The notes: a model not told the origin generated them from the sequence alone. DNA of 64,000 nt from Mesorhizobium sp. 113-3-3 (GCF_016756495.1 NZ_AP023243.1:4220501-4284500); one strand, 5' to 3'. Shown: positions 17,726 through 28,919, counted from the first letter of the stretch. Numbers and translations: made by a program.

Positions 17726-18550
17726 ATGACGCCATCCAAAGACATTTCGCGCCTGATCGAGATCATGGCGGCGCTGCGTGCGCCGAAGACCGGCTGTCCG
17801 TGGGACATCGAGCAGGATTTCTCGACCATCGCACCCTACACGATCGAGGAAGCCTATGAAGTGGCGGACGCCATCGCGCGCGGCGACCTCGACGATCTGC
17901 GCGACGAGCTCGGCGATCTCCTGCTGCAAGTCGTCTATCACGCGCAAATGGCTGAGGAAGCAGGCGAATTCGCCTTCCCGGATGTCGTCCAGGCCATCAC
18001 CACCAAGATGATCCGCCGCCACCCGCATGTCTTCGGCGACGAAGACGCCCGCAGTGCCGGCATGGCCAAGGGCATGTGGGAAAAGATCAAGGCGCAGGAG
18101 AAGGCGGAGAAGCGGCAAGTCCGTCTCGCGCGCGGCCTCGACCCAGAAGACAACGGCAAGGGGTTTCTGGACAGCGTTCCGGTCGCCCTGCCCGCTTTGA
18201 CGCGGGCGCTCAAACTGCAGGAGAAGGCTGCCCGCGTCGGCTTCGACTGGAGCGAGGCGGCCCCGATCCTCGACAAGATCGAGGAAGAGATCGGCGAGTT
18301 GCGTGAGGCGCTCGCCAAGGGCGAGACGGCCTCGATCAAGGACGAGTTCGGCGACATGCTGTTCGCCGTCGTCAATCTCGGCCGTCATCTCAAGCTCGAT
18401 TCGGAAGCCGCGCTGAACGGCACCAATGAAAAGTTCCGGTCGCGCTTCCACTATGTCGAGCGAGCCTTGGAAAAATCCGGCAACACGCTGGAACAGGCCA
18501 CCCTGGACGAGATGGAAGCACTCTGGCAGGAAGCAAAAACCGCGAAGTAG
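17726..18550 (+). CDS. mazG: Nucleoside triphosphate pyrophosphohydrolase MazG
   Basis: A 274-residue all-alpha NTP pyrophosphatase with two MazG domains. The first begins LRAPKTGCPWDIEQDF and has the EExxE-type helix TIEEAYEVADAI and a DELGDLLLQVVYHAQ helix. The second has KIEEEIGELREAL and DEFGDMLFAVVNLGRHL. MazG hydrolyses non-canonical or excess NTPs to NMP and pyrophosphate. It is convergent with hflX, with only 61 bases between the stops and no clear terminator. Confidence 0.95.
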   Translation: MTPSKDISRLIEIMAALRAPKTGCPWDIEQDFSTIAPYTIEEAYEVADAIARGDLDDLRDELGDLLLQVVYHAQMAEEAGEFAFPDVVQAITTKMIRRHPHVFGDEDARSAGMAKGMWEKIKAQEKAEKRQVRLARGLDPEDNGKGFLDSVPVALPALTRALKLQEKAARVGFDWSEAAPILDKIEEEIGELREALAKGETASIKDEFGDMLFAVVNLGRHLKLDSEAALNGTNEKFRSRFHYVERALEKSGNTLEQATLDEMEALWQEAKTAK

Positions 18551-18611
18551 GCCTATTGACCGGCAATTCGGGGCGGAAAAGCGTTATACACTTTCCTGTA
18601 ATTGCTCCGGT

Positions 18612-20003
18612 CTAGCCATTGTTTTTACGACGCAATCGGCTTTCGATCTCTTCGCGGGCGCTTTGCGTGGCCTTGAGCGAGATGGTGGCGCTGCCATCTT
18701 CATTGTCGGTGCGCGAAACGATATCGCCATTGCGGTACAGCCAGTCAACGAGGCCGAACTGTGCCGGCTCGATCGTTACCGTCAGGTCTTCGAGTTCGCC
18801 CGCCATGCGTGTCTCGATGACCGCTTTCAGCGCATCGATGCCCTCGCCGGTCACCGCCGAAATGGCGATTGGCGGACCTTTGCTGCCGTCGGCGGCATCG
18901 GCGAGCAGCCGGCTCCTGTTGCCTTCGTCCAGCAGGTCGATCTTGTTCCAGACTTCGATCACGCGCTTGGTGTCACTGGCGTCGACACCGAGGTCGGCCA
19001 GGATGCGCTCGACATCCTCTGCCTGTGCCGCCGTGTCGGGATCGGAAATGTCGCGCAGATGGATGACGAGATCGGCCTCGACCACCTCTTCCAGCGTGGC
19101 GCGAAAAGCCGCGATCAGATGCGTCGGCAGGTCGGAGATGAAACCGACCGTGTCCGACAGGATGATCGGCGTGCCATGCGGCAGGCGCACGCGGCGTAGC
19201 GTCGGGTCGAGCGTGGCGAACAGCATGTCCTGCGCCAGCACGTCCGCTCCGGTCAGCCGGTTGAACAGCGTCGACTTGCCGGCATTGGTGTAGCCGACGA
19301 TCGCCACCACCGGGAACGGCACCTTCTTGCGCTTGGCGCGGTGCAGGTCGCGGGTGCGACGCACCGTTTCCAGCTCGTGCTTCAGCTTGATGATCTTTTC
19401 CTGCAACTGCCGCCGGTCGGATTCGATCTGGGTTTCGCCGGGGCCGCCGAGGAAGCCGGCGCCACCGCGCTGGCGTTCAAGGTGGGTCCAGCTGCGGACC
19501 AGGCGGCCCTTCTGGTAGTTGAGATGGGCAAGTTCGACCTGCAGCGTGCCTTCCTTGGTGCGGGCACGCTCGCCGAAGATCTCGAGGATCAGCCCGGTAC
19601 GGTCCAGCACCTTGGCGTGCAGTTCCTTCTCGAGATTGCGCTGCTGCACCGGGGTCAGCGGATGGTCGACGATGACCAGCTCGGCGTCGTTCGCCTTGAC
19701 GATCTCGGCGAACTCTTCGACCTTGCCGCTGCCGAGCAAGGTTGCCGGGCGCGGATCGTTGACGGTCACGACGGCCGTATGGACAGGGTCGAGATTGATG
19801 GCCCGGGCAAGGCCGACCGCCTCGTCATGGCGAGCATCGGCCGAACGCGTCAGTCGTGGACGGTTCGTCTCGTCGTCGCCGCGCGGCTGGCGGGTAAGCA
19901 CGGGCACAATGACGACAGCCCGGGTCGGCCCCTTGGCTTCCGTCCCGGGATGATGCGCTGGTTTTCCGCGAACCGTAGCGTCCGCGTCCTTATCACGTGC
20001 CAA
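18612..20003 (-). CDS. hflX: GTPase HflX
   Basis: A ribosome-associated GTPase, 463 residues. The N-terminal HflX domain includes LGSGKVEEFAEIVK and the Gly-rich loop GGAGFLGGPGETQIESDRR. The G domain has the P-loop VGYTNAGKSTL, the G3 motif DTVGFISDLP and the NKID specificity motif. HflX splits or rescues stalled ribosomes. The start codon is a TTG at 20003 immediately after the hfq TGA, with no spacing, so it is likely translated by coupling from hfq. hfq-hflX adjacency is a standard pairing. Confidence 0.96.
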   Translation of the reverse strand: MARDKDADATVRGKPAHHPGTEAKGPTRAVVIVPVLTRQPRGDDETNRPRLTRSADARHDEAVGLARAINLDPVHTAVVTVNDPRPATLLGSGKVEEFAEIVKANDAELVIVDHPLTPVQQRNLEKELHAKVLDRTGLILEIFGERARTKEGTLQVELAHLNYQKGRLVRSWTHLERQRGGAGFLGGPGETQIESDRRQLQEKIIKLKHELETVRRTRDLHRAKRKKVPFPVVAIVGYTNAGKSTLFNRLTGADVLAQDMLFATLDPTLRRVRLPHGTPIILSDTVGFISDLPTHLIAAFRATLEEVVEADLVIHLRDISDPDTAAQAEDVERILADLGVDASDTKRVIEVWNKIDLLDEGNRSRLLADAADGSKGPPIAISAVTGEGIDALKAVIETRMAGELEDLTVTIEPAQFGLVDWLYRNGDIVSRTDNEDGSATISLKATQSAREEIESRLRRKNNG

Positions 20004-20249
20004 TCAGGCGCCCTGGCTTTCCTCGCCATCGAACATCTGAACCGGCTGGCTCGGCATGATCGTGGAAATGGCGTGCTTGTAGACGAGCTGAGAGTGACCG
20101 TCGCGGCGCAGCAGCACACAGAAATTGTCGAACGAAGTGACCACGCCGGTCAGCTTTACGCCGTTGATGAGGAAGATGGTGAGCGGGTTCTTGCTCTTGC
20201 GAACTGAATTCAGGAACAGGTCCTGAAGGTTTTGCGATCGTTCCGCCAT
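20004..20249 (-). CDS. hfq: RNA chaperone Hfq
   Basis: An 81-residue Sm-like protein. The Sm1 region reads [19 protein letters not shown] and [14 protein letters not shown]; the Sm2 region is the classic [14 protein letters not shown]. The start at 20249 gives [10 protein letters not shown], the conserved rhizobial N-terminus. Hfq joins small RNAs to mRNA targets and, in rhizobia, supports nitrogen-fixation gene expression. It lies downstream of dat and the ntr genes, directly before hflX. The 145-base gap upstream probably holds its own promoter. Confidence 0.97.
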   Translation of the reverse strand: MAERSQNLQDLFLNSVRKSKNPLTIFLINGVKLTGVVTSFDNFCVLLRRDGHSQLVYKHAISTIMPSQPVQMFDGEESQGA

Positions 20250-20394
20250 TGTTCTTGTCTTTCGCCGATCCCCTTCGGTTTGCAGGCCAATGCGCCAAAT
20301 TAGCGGGCACATGTCAAGCGCGCAAACACCGTCTTGCCGTCAGTAACGACAAGCAGAACGAGATATATTGATGTTCATTCCACCTGTGCGGTTA

Positions 20395-21258
20395 TCAGGC
20401 TGGACTTTTTTCCGCAATGTCAAAAAAGGCCTGCCGTAACGAAAGTGTCACTGAACCGGGGTGCCCGTTGGCTACTGGATCGCCGTCAATGGCCACGACC
20501 GGCATGGCAATCGTCGTGGCCGAACTGATGAACGCCTCGCGCGCCGCCTTGGCTTCGGCGACCGAAAAACCGCGCTCCTCGATCTTCAGGCCGAGCTTTG
20601 CAGCCACCTCGAACATGGTCGTGCGGGTGATGCCGCGCAGGATGCCGTGCTCGGCGGGCCTCGTCACCAGGACACCGCCCCGGTTGACGATCCAGGCGTT
20701 CGACGAGCCGCCTTCCTTGACGTTGCCATCGGTATCGACAAACCACGCCTCCTGGGCGCCGGCCTCCTTGGCCTTTTGCTTGGCCAATACATTGGGCAGC
20801 AGTCCGACGGTCTTGATGTCGACCCGGTCCCAGCGATTCTCGGGCACGGTGATGACCGCGATGCCTGTCTCGGCCCGTTTTACGGCTGCGGCGGGATCAG
20901 CCTTCCTGGCGGTCACAACCAGGGATGGTTTGGTGTCCGGCGACGGGAAAACAAAGTCGCGGCTGGCGACACCGCGCGTCACCTGGACGTAGACAAGGCC
21001 GTTGACGACATGGTTGCGGTTGACCACTTCGCGCACAATGAGCGGCAGCACGTTGCGCGCGACCGGCCAGGTGATCGACAGTTCGGTCAGCGAGCGGTTG
21101 AGCCGGGCAAGATGGCGCGGCATGTCGACGATGAAGCCGCGCGCCACCTCGCAGACCTCATAGACGCCATCGGCGAACTGGTAGCCGCGGTCCTCGATAT
21201 GCACGGAAGCGTCGGCGTGAGCGACGTAGCGCCCGTTGACATAGGCAATGCGTGGCAT
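20395..21258 (-). CDS. dat: D-amino-acid transaminase
   Basis: A 287-residue class IV PLP aminotransferase, which makes D-glutamate or D-alanine from 2-oxo acids for cell-wall synthesis. Visible features are VHIEDRGYQFADGVYEV, the PLP lysine in DIKTVGLLPNVLAK, and the EGGSSNAWIV loop for PLP phosphate. The Met at 21258 gives MPRIAYVNGRYVAHADASVH, the usual start. It sits between ntrX and hfq on the same strand, an order I recall from other Rhizobiales. Confidence 0.92.
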   Translation of the reverse strand: MPRIAYVNGRYVAHADASVHIEDRGYQFADGVYEVCEVARGFIVDMPRHLARLNRSLTELSITWPVARNVLPLIVREVVNRNHVVNGLVYVQVTRGVASRDFVFPSPDTKPSLVVTARKADPAAAVKRAETGIAVITVPENRWDRVDIKTVGLLPNVLAKQKAKEAGAQEAWFVDTDGNVKEGGSSNAWIVNRGGVLVTRPAEHGILRGITRTTMFEVAAKLGLKIEERGFSVAEAKAAREAFISSATTIAMPVVAIDGDPVANGHPGSVTLSLRQAFFDIAEKSPA

Positions 21259-21359
21259 TGGCGACCCCTGGAGAATTCTCGGGCTGTCTTATGCGATTCC
21301 GCCCCGGCCGTAACCGGCAAATGGTTGGCCCACGCGCGGTTGAGTACAGATCCCGCGCG

Positions 21360-22721
21360 TCAGACGCCCAACGACTTCAGCTTGCGGTGCAGGGCGGAAC
21401 GCTCCATGCCGATGAACTCGGCGGTCTTCGAGATGTTGCCGCCGAAGCGGTTGATCTGGGCGATCAGATAGTCCTTCTCGAACTGTTCACGCGCCTCGCG
21501 CAACGGCAGCGCCATGATGTGCTGGTCGGACTGATTCGGCGTTCGCGGCATGACATCGCCGATCTCGGACGGCAAAAGGTCCGCGGTGATCGGCGCATCG
21601 ACGTCGTCGCCACGCGCCAGGATCATCAGGCGCTCGACATTGTTGCGCAGCTGGCGGACATTTCCCGGCCAGTTGTGCGCCTGCAGCACGGCAAGCGCGT
21701 CATCGCCGATGCGGCGCGGCTTGATGCCGGCCTGGCGGGCGATCTGCTTCATGAAATTGTCGACGAGATAGGGAATGTCCTCGCGCCGCTCGGCCAGCCC
21801 CGGCACCATCACCGGAACCACCGCCAGGCGGTGGTAGAGATCCTCGCGGAACCGGCCGTCGGCGATCATGGCTTCCAGGTTCTGCGAGGTCGAGGAGATG
21901 ATCCGGACATCGACCTTGACCCGCTTGGTGCCCCCTACCCGCTCGAACTGCTGCTCGACCAGCACGCGCAGGATCTTGTTCTGCGTTTCGCGCGGCATGT
22001 CGGCCACCTCGTCGATGTAGAGGATGCCGCGATGGGCTTCTTCCAGCGCGCCGACCTTGCGCTCGACACCGTTCGATTCGGTGCCGAACAGCTCGATCTC
22101 CATGCGTTCGGGCGTGATGTTGGCGGCGCTCAGCGTCACGAACGGCGCGCCCTTGCGGGCCGACAGCGTGTGAATGGCGCGCGCCGCCAGTTCCTTGCCC
22201 GATCCGGACGGGCCGATGATCATCACGCGGCTGTTGGTCGGCGCGACGCGCTCGATGGTCTGGCGCAGCTGGCTCATCGCCGACGACATGCCGATCAGGT
22301 CGAAGGTCTCGCCGCTGCGCTGCTTGAGGTCGGAAACCTCGCGCCGCAATTTCGAGGTTTCCAACGCACGCTCGGCAATGAGAATCAGCCTGTCGGCCTT
22401 GAACGGCTTCTCGATGAAATCATAGGCGCCACGGCGGATGGCGGAGACCGCCGTTTCGATGTTGCCGTGGCCGGAGATCATCACCACCGGCAGCGTCGGG
22501 TGCATGGTCTTGATCTCGTCGAGGAGCGCCAGGCCATCCAGGCGCGAGCCCTGCAGCCAGATGTCGAGGAAAATCAACCTCGGCGCCCGGTCGGCTATGG
22601 CGGCCAACGCGCTGTCGGCGTCGAACGCCGTACGGGTTTCGTGACCTTCGTCGCTCAGTATGCCTGCGACGAGCTCGCGGATGTCTTCCTCGTCATCGAC
22701 GATGAGAATATCAGACGCCAT
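21360..22721 (-). CDS. ntrX: Nitrogen assimilation response regulator NtrX
   Basis: A 453-residue response regulator. The receiver domain starts ASDILIVDDEEDIRELV, with the phospho-Asp in IFLDIWLQG. The AAA+ domain has Walker A GPSGSGKELAAR and Walker B ILYIDEVADMP. The C-terminal Fis-type HTH reads NISKTAEFIGMERSALHRKL. In the stretch where sigma-54 activators carry GAFTGA (about residues 210-222) the sequence reads TESNGVERKVGALEEA, so this protein probably does not contact sigma-54. Its start overlaps the end of ntrY by 11 bases. Confidence 0.95.
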   Translation of the reverse strand: MASDILIVDDEEDIRELVAGILSDEGHETRTAFDADSALAAIADRAPRLIFLDIWLQGSRLDGLALLDEIKTMHPTLPVVMISGHGNIETAVSAIRRGAYDFIEKPFKADRLILIAERALETSKLRREVSDLKQRSGETFDLIGMSSAMSQLRQTIERVAPTNSRVMIIGPSGSGKELAARAIHTLSARKGAPFVTLSAANITPERMEIELFGTESNGVERKVGALEEAHRGILYIDEVADMPRETQNKILRVLVEQQFERVGGTKRVKVDVRIISSTSQNLEAMIADGRFREDLYHRLAVVPVMVPGLAERREDIPYLVDNFMKQIARQAGIKPRRIGDDALAVLQAHNWPGNVRQLRNNVERLMILARGDDVDAPITADLLPSEIGDVMPRTPNQSDQHIMALPLREAREQFEKDYLIAQINRFGGNISKTAEFIGMERSALHRKLKSLGV

Positions 22722-24996
22722 TACCGACCTTTTCAGTTTCTCGTTCGTGTTCCGTCTTGCCTTCGCCGCGTAGCGGCGTGGCAGCCGCGGGCGGCAGGAT
22801 GATGCTGATCATCGCGCCGCGGCCCCCATGGAAGTCCGCGGGCGCATCATGAAGTTCCAGCCTGCCGCCATGGTCCTCCACGATCTTCTTGACGATAGCG
22901 AGACCAAGCCCGGTGCCCTTCTCGCGCGTGGTCATATAGGGCTCGAGCAGCCGTTGGCGATTCTCCCGCGGCAGGCCTTTGCCATTGTCGATGACGTCGA
23001 TTCTGATCGCGCCATTCTGACGGCCGGCTTGAATCCGGATTATGCCGTGCGAACCGTCCTTTTGTTCCAGTCCGTCGATCGCCTCGGCGGCGTTCTTGAT
23101 CACATTGCCGAAAGCCTGCGCCAGAAGGCGGCTGTCGAACGTGCCCTTCAGCGGTTCGTTGCCGAAAATCCGCTCGAAGGTGATGTCGGCGCGGCTGACT
23201 TCGACCAGGAAGGACGCCTCGCGCAGCGATTCGCGCAGATCGATGGCCTTCATCTCAGGCTTGGGCATGCGCGCGAAGGCGGAAAATTCGTCGACCATGC
23301 GGCCGATGTCCTCGACCTGCCGGATGATGGTGTCGGTGCATTGGTCGAAAACCTCGCGGTCCTCGGTGATGACCTTGCCGTAGCGGCGCTTGATGCGCTC
23401 GGCCGAAAGCTGGATCGGCGTCAGCGGGTTCTTGATCTCGTGGGCGATGCGGCGCGCCACATCTGCCCAGGCGGAAGAACGCTGCGCCTGGACCAGGTCG
23501 GTGATGTCGTCGACGGTCACGACGTAAGATTTCTCCTCCGAACCGTCGTCGCCCGCCTCGACGGTGATCTGCACGTTGAAGGTGCGCTCGGTGCCGGCGC
23601 GGAAGAAGGTCACCTGCTCGCGGTAGACGGGCTTGCCAGACTGGCGGCCGATCTCGAAGACACGGCCGACATGCGGCAGAATGGCGGAGAGGTCCTGCCC
23701 GAGCGCGGCACTGGCGGAGATGGCCAGCATCGATTCGGCCGAACGGTTGACGATGGTGACGATGCCGTAGGGATCGACGCCGATGACGCCGGCGGTGACG
23801 CCGGCAAGCACGGCTTCGGAAAAGCGCCGCCGCTCGTCGATCAGGTCCTTTGCCGACAGGATCTCGTTGCGCTGCGATTTGAGCTCCAGCAGCATCTTGT
23901 TGAAGGTATCGCCCAGCGAAGCGACGTCGCCGTCGGAAGGCCTGACCGGAACCGCGACGTCGAGATTGCCTGTCGCCACCTCGTCGGCGGCGCCGATGAG
24001 CTGGCGAATCGGCCGTACGAGACGGTCGGCGACCGCGATGCCCGTCCAGATTGCCGACAGGATGATGATCAGGGTCAGCGACAGATAGGGCAGCGCGAAG
24101 GCCACTTGCGAGGTGCGCCTGTTGTCTTCGAGGTTGCGGTATTCGTCGGTGTTGGACCTGACGATCTGCCGCGCCTTGATCACCTCGGGGTCGACGAGGC
24201 GGATGGTGTAGAGATAGAGCCCCTCGATCTCGCGTAGCTTGACGATGGCGCCCATGATGTTGCGGGTGCGCGGCTCGATCAGCACCGGTTTGCCCTCGGT
24301 GGCGCTGCTGACTGAGCCTTCCGGCGGTTCCGGCATGGCGAAATCGGCATCCGTCTGCGCACTCATGACGAACGAGCCGTCGGGCTTGATCAGCGCCGCA
24401 TGGGCCAGCGACCGGCCCACCGCCTCCTTGTTGAGGAGGTCGAGAAAGCCTGTGCGATCAAGGCCGTAGAGCGTGCGCGAAGCATCGAGATCATAGGCCA
24501 TCGACAGCGTCGTACCCTGCAGATTGCGGGCATTTTCCTGGACGTAGGCATCGGCGATCGACAGCGAGGAGTTGACGATCGTCTTGGTGCGGATCTCGAA
24601 CCAGCGGTCGAGGCCGATATCGAGCGTGATCGAGGCGATGATCGCCACCATGATGGCGGGGATCGCGGCGACCAGCGCGAACATGGCGACGATGCGCACA
24701 TGCAGGCGCGATGCCGCCTTGCCGTGCCGGCGCGCCATGACAATGCGGTGCACCTCGCGCCCCACCAGCGCCATGAGAAACAGCACGAAGGCGGCGTTGA
24801 GCGCGATCAGCGCCCAGGTCGTCCTGGCGTCAGGCGCGATAGGCGTCGCGCCAACCAGGATGGTGAATGAAATGGCCGCCATGACCAGCGCGCCGACGAC
24901 CGCCACCACGCCGGGCAGCGCCAGCAAGCGGCGCCCGTCACGCGCGCCGGGTTCGCTGAAGAGCGGTTGGTTGAGTACAGGTGCCTGCGGAGCCAT
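22711..24996 (-). CDS. ntrY: Nitrogen sensor histidine kinase NtrY
   Basis: A 761-residue membrane sensor kinase, partner of NtrX. Three helices lie in the first 110 residues (for instance VVAVVGALVMAAISFTILV). A large periplasmic domain follows, then another helix near 300 (LSLTLIIILSAIWTGIAVAD) and a HAMP domain. A PAS domain precedes the HisKA motif [15 protein letters not shown], with the phospho-accepting His at residue 519. The ATPase domain has the DNGKGLP and EKGTGLGLAIV boxes. NtrYX is linked to nitrogen, redox and envelope responses in alphaproteobacteria. It starts about 130 bases after ntrC ends. Confidence 0.95.
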   Translation of the reverse strand: MAPQAPVLNQPLFSEPGARDGRRLLALPGVVAVVGALVMAAISFTILVGATPIAPDARTTWALIALNAAFVLFLMALVGREVHRIVMARRHGKAASRLHVRIVAMFALVAAIPAIMVAIIASITLDIGLDRWFEIRTKTIVNSSLSIADAYVQENARNLQGTTLSMAYDLDASRTLYGLDRTGFLDLLNKEAVGRSLAHAALIKPDGSFVMSAQTDADFAMPEPPEGSVSSATEGKPVLIEPRTRNIMGAIVKLREIEGLYLYTIRLVDPEVIKARQIVRSNTDEYRNLEDNRRTSQVAFALPYLSLTLIIILSAIWTGIAVADRLVRPIRQLIGAADEVATGNLDVAVPVRPSDGDVASLGDTFNKMLLELKSQRNEILSAKDLIDERRRFSEAVLAGVTAGVIGVDPYGIVTIVNRSAESMLAISASAALGQDLSAILPHVGRVFEIGRQSGKPVYREQVTFFRAGTERTFNVQITVEAGDDGSEEKSYVVTVDDITDLVQAQRSSAWADVARRIAHEIKNPLTPIQLSAERIKRRYGKVITEDREVFDQCTDTIIRQVEDIGRMVDEFSAFARMPKPEMKAIDLRESLREASFLVEVSRADITFERIFGNEPLKGTFDSRLLAQAFGNVIKNAAEAIDGLEQKDGSHGIIRIQAGRQNGAIRIDVIDNGKGLPRENRQRLLEPYMTTREKGTGLGLAIVKKIVEDHGGRLELHDAPADFHGGRGAMISIILPPAAATPLRGEGKTEHERETEKVGNGV

Positions 24997-25029
24997 GTCG
25001 CCGTCTGGGAGCCAATGATTGCGTCCGAT

Positions 25030-25062
25030 CTATGCAACGCATTGTGGCGATTATGCAACAAG
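25030..25062. promoter_or_regulatory. Direct repeats of TATGCAAC upstream of ntrYX
   Basis: TATGCAAC occurs at 25031-25038 and again at 25052-25059, 21 bases apart (two helical turns). On the minus, coding strand this reads GTTGCATA twice, each followed closely by a TCG. It lies 35-62 bases upstream of the ntrY start, in the only sizeable gap between ntrC and ntrY. The half-site GTTGCA recurs in the inverted repeat upstream of dusB-ntrBC. I infer a regulator site on the same face of the helix; the regulator is unknown. Confidence 0.35.
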
Positions 25063-25124
25063 TGTGACAATGGCGGAAATGTTTCGCCGCTCAGTCCCCT
25101 GAAAAGAGTGCGTCAGATCAGCGC

Positions 25125-26581
<1,457 letters not shown>

Positions 26582-26585
<4 letters not shown>

Positions 26586-27724
26586 TTGCGGTCTCCTTCA
26601 CCGTCTTCTTCAGCGCCGAACGGCGTTTCCTTCCAGGCCGGCATCAGGATGCGGAAGGTGGTTCCGCGTGGGGTCGATTCGCATTCGATGATGCCGCCAT
26701 GCTCGCCGACGATCTTGGCGACCAGTGCCAGCCCCAGCCCCGAGCCGTTCGGCTTGGTGGTGATGAAGGGATCGAACAGGATCGGCAGGATATCTTCCGA
26801 GACACCCGAACCATTGTCGCGCACGCAGAATTCCAGCGGCAGCGACACGCGGTCCTGCGTGCCTGGAACCGAAACGCGAATGCCCGGCCGGAAGGCGGTC
26901 GACAGCACGATCTCGCCATGCGGGTCGCTGCCGATCGCCTCGGCGGCGTTCTTCACCAGGTTCAGGAACACCTGGATCAGCTGGTCGCGATTGGCGAATA
27001 CCGGAGGCAATGAAGGATCATAGTCCTCCAATATCTTGATTCTCTTCGCAAAACCGTTCTTGGCGATCGCCTTCACATGGTCGAGTACGACATGGATGTT
27101 GACGGGATAGCGATCGATCGGCCGCTCGTCGGAAAACACCTCCATGCGATCGACCAGTGAGACAATGCGGTCCGTCTCGTCGGTGATCAGCCGGGTCAAT
27201 GCGCGGTCTTCGTCGGAGGCGGACAGTTCGAGCAGTTGCGCGGCGCCACGAATGCCGGAGAGCGGGTTCTTGATCTCATGGGCGAGCATCGCCGCCAGGC
27301 CGGTCACCGAGCGCGCGGCGCCGCGATGCGTCATCTGCCGGTCGATCTTGTCGGCCATCGACCGTTCCTGGAACATCACCACGACGGAGCCCGGGAATTC
27401 CGTCACAGGCGCGACATAGAGATCGACGACCTTTTCGATGCCGAGGCGTGGCGAGGACACATCGACCCGATACTCGTTGACCGGAGCCCGGCGCTCGCGC
27501 ACCTGATCGACCAGGGTCAGCAGCGGGCTGCCGAAGGGGACGAGCTTGGACAGGGTGTTGCGCGCCAGCATGGTCGCGCTGGAGCGAAAGAAGTCCTCGG
27601 CATCGGCATTGGCGAAGGTGATGAAGCCTTGCTCGCTGATCATGATCACCGGGCGGCGGATCGTGTTGAGGACGATCTGGGCGGCATCCACCATTTCAGT
27701 TCCCTGGCCAGCGGTGGCGTTCAT
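26582..27724 (-). CDS. ntrB: Nitrogen regulation sensor kinase/phosphatase NtrB
   Basis: A 380-residue soluble sensor kinase. An N-terminal PAS domain covers roughly residues 15-120. The HisKA motif [17 protein letters not shown] places the phospho-accepting His at residue 149. The ATPase domain shows [11 protein letters not shown] (N box), DNGSGV and [10 protein letters not shown] (G boxes). In known systems NtrB is controlled by the PII protein and sets NtrC phosphorylation. It overlaps dusB upstream and ntrC downstream by four bases each, so dusB-ntrB-ntrC is a coupled operon. Confidence 0.97.
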
Positions 27725-28749
27725 GCGGCGCTCCGCAGGCTCGAGAGTTGCGGATCGCGTGAAAACACATTGCGCAGCAAGGCAATGACTCGAGCCGGAT
27801 CGAACGTGGTCAGGATCGCCTTTCGGTCGTCGTCGGCGACGCCAACAGCATGGCGATCGAGATACCAGCCCAGATGCTTGCGTGCCTGGCGCAAACCGCT
27901 CTCGACGCCATAAAGCGCCAGCATGTCCTCGTAGTGGGCGACGATATAGTCGGCCAGATCAGCGGGAGTCCGCGGCACGTTGGCCGCGGTTTCGCCTGCC
28001 GCCGCGGCTGCGACGCTACCGGCGATCCACGGCGCGCCATAATGCGCGCGGCCGACCATCACCGCATCGGCGCCGGATTGGTCAAGAATGGCGGCCGCCT
28101 CGGCAGGGGAACAGACATCGCCGTTGGCAACGACCGGAATGGATACGGCCTCCTTGACGCGAGCGATGGCGCGCCAGTCGGCCTTGCCCTGGTAGAACTG
28201 GCAGCGCGTGCGGCCATGCACCGTCACCATCTTGACGCCGGCCTGCTCGGCGCGGCGCGCGAGGATGGGCGCATTGAGCGCGCCTTCGTCCCAGCCGAGC
28301 CGCATCTTGACCGTCACCGGCACCTTGACGGCGCCGACCACGGCCTCGATCAGCGACAGCGCATGGTCGAGATCCAGCATCAATGCCGAGCCGGCATAAC
28401 CACCGGTGACCTTCTTGGCCGGGCAGCCCATGTTGATGTCGATGATGTCGGCGCCCTCGCCTGCGGCGATCCGCGCGCCTTCGGCCATGTGCGCCGCCTC
28501 GCGGCCGGCGAGCTGCACCATATGGACGGGCAGGCCCGAATGACGTATGCGCAGATCGAAGCCTGCTCTTCCCTTGGCGAGTTCGCCGCTGGCCACCATT
28601 TCGGACACGACCAGGCCCGCGCCATGCGCATGGGCGCGCCGCCGGAAAGGCTCGTCGGTAATGCCCGACATCGGCGCGAGGAAAACGCGATTGCGGATTT
28701 CCACGCCGCTGACGTCGAGAGGCGCGGCCAATCTGGCTAAGTTAACCAT
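27721..28749 (-). CDS. dusB: tRNA-dihydrouridine synthase DusB (NifR3)
   Basis: A 342-residue flavoenzyme that reduces uridine to dihydrouridine in the tRNA D-loop. Visible features are [15 protein letters not shown] at the N-terminus, [20 protein letters not shown] with the catalytic Cys, [21 protein letters not shown] and VVANGDV (FMN phosphate). I chose the Met at 28749 ([14 protein letters not shown] follows); the frame extends to 28812 but that covers a regulatory palindrome. dusB heading the ntrBC operon is the classic nifR3-ntrBC layout of alphaproteobacteria. Confidence 0.95.
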   Translation of the reverse strand: MVNLARLAAPLDVSGVEIRNRVFLAPMSGITDEPFRRRAHAHGAGLVVSEMVASGELAKGRAGFDLRIRHSGLPVHMVQLAGREAAHMAEGARIAAGEGADIIDINMGCPAKKVTGGYAGSALMLDLDHALSLIEAVVGAVKVPVTVKMRLGWDEGALNAPILARRAEQAGVKMVTVHGRTRCQFYQGKADWRAIARVKEAVSIPVVANGDVCSPAEAAAILDQSGADAVMVGRAHYGAPWIAGSVAAAAAGETAANVPRTPADLADYIVAHYEDMLALYGVESGLRQARKHLGWYLDRHAVGVADDDRKAILTTFDPARVIALLRNVFSRDPQLSSLRSAA

Positions 28750-28773
28750 GCACAAAAACCAAGCATGTCCATT

Positions 28774-28814
28774 CGTTGCACATTCTCTAGCCATATCAGC
28801 CACAATGTGCAACG
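28774..28814. promoter_or_regulatory. 11-bp perfect inverted repeat upstream of dusB-ntrBC
   Basis: CGTTGCACATT at 28774-28784 and AATGTGCAACG at 28804-28814 are perfect inverted copies separated by 19 bases. The element lies 25 bases upstream of the dusB start. The TTGCAC/GTGCAA halves resemble NtrC half-sites (TGCAC...GTGCA), but the spacing is wider than a standard NtrC site. Autoregulation of ntrBC is known in enteric bacteria and some alphaproteobacteria; applying it here is inference. Confidence 0.5.
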
Positions 28815-28919
28815 CGGAATGACGTCACATTGAGGCGCAATTGGGAAAATATCGGCCCCCGGCTTTTGCCGCGACCAGGGCGTGGCGCGTTCTTCAGGAT
28901 GCTTTGGAGTTCATATTTG

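Noticed and set aside
21252..24237. Large plus-strand frames opposite dat, ntrX and ntrY
   Set aside because: They are shadows of the histidine kinase and regulator genes, whose catalytic motifs are complete.
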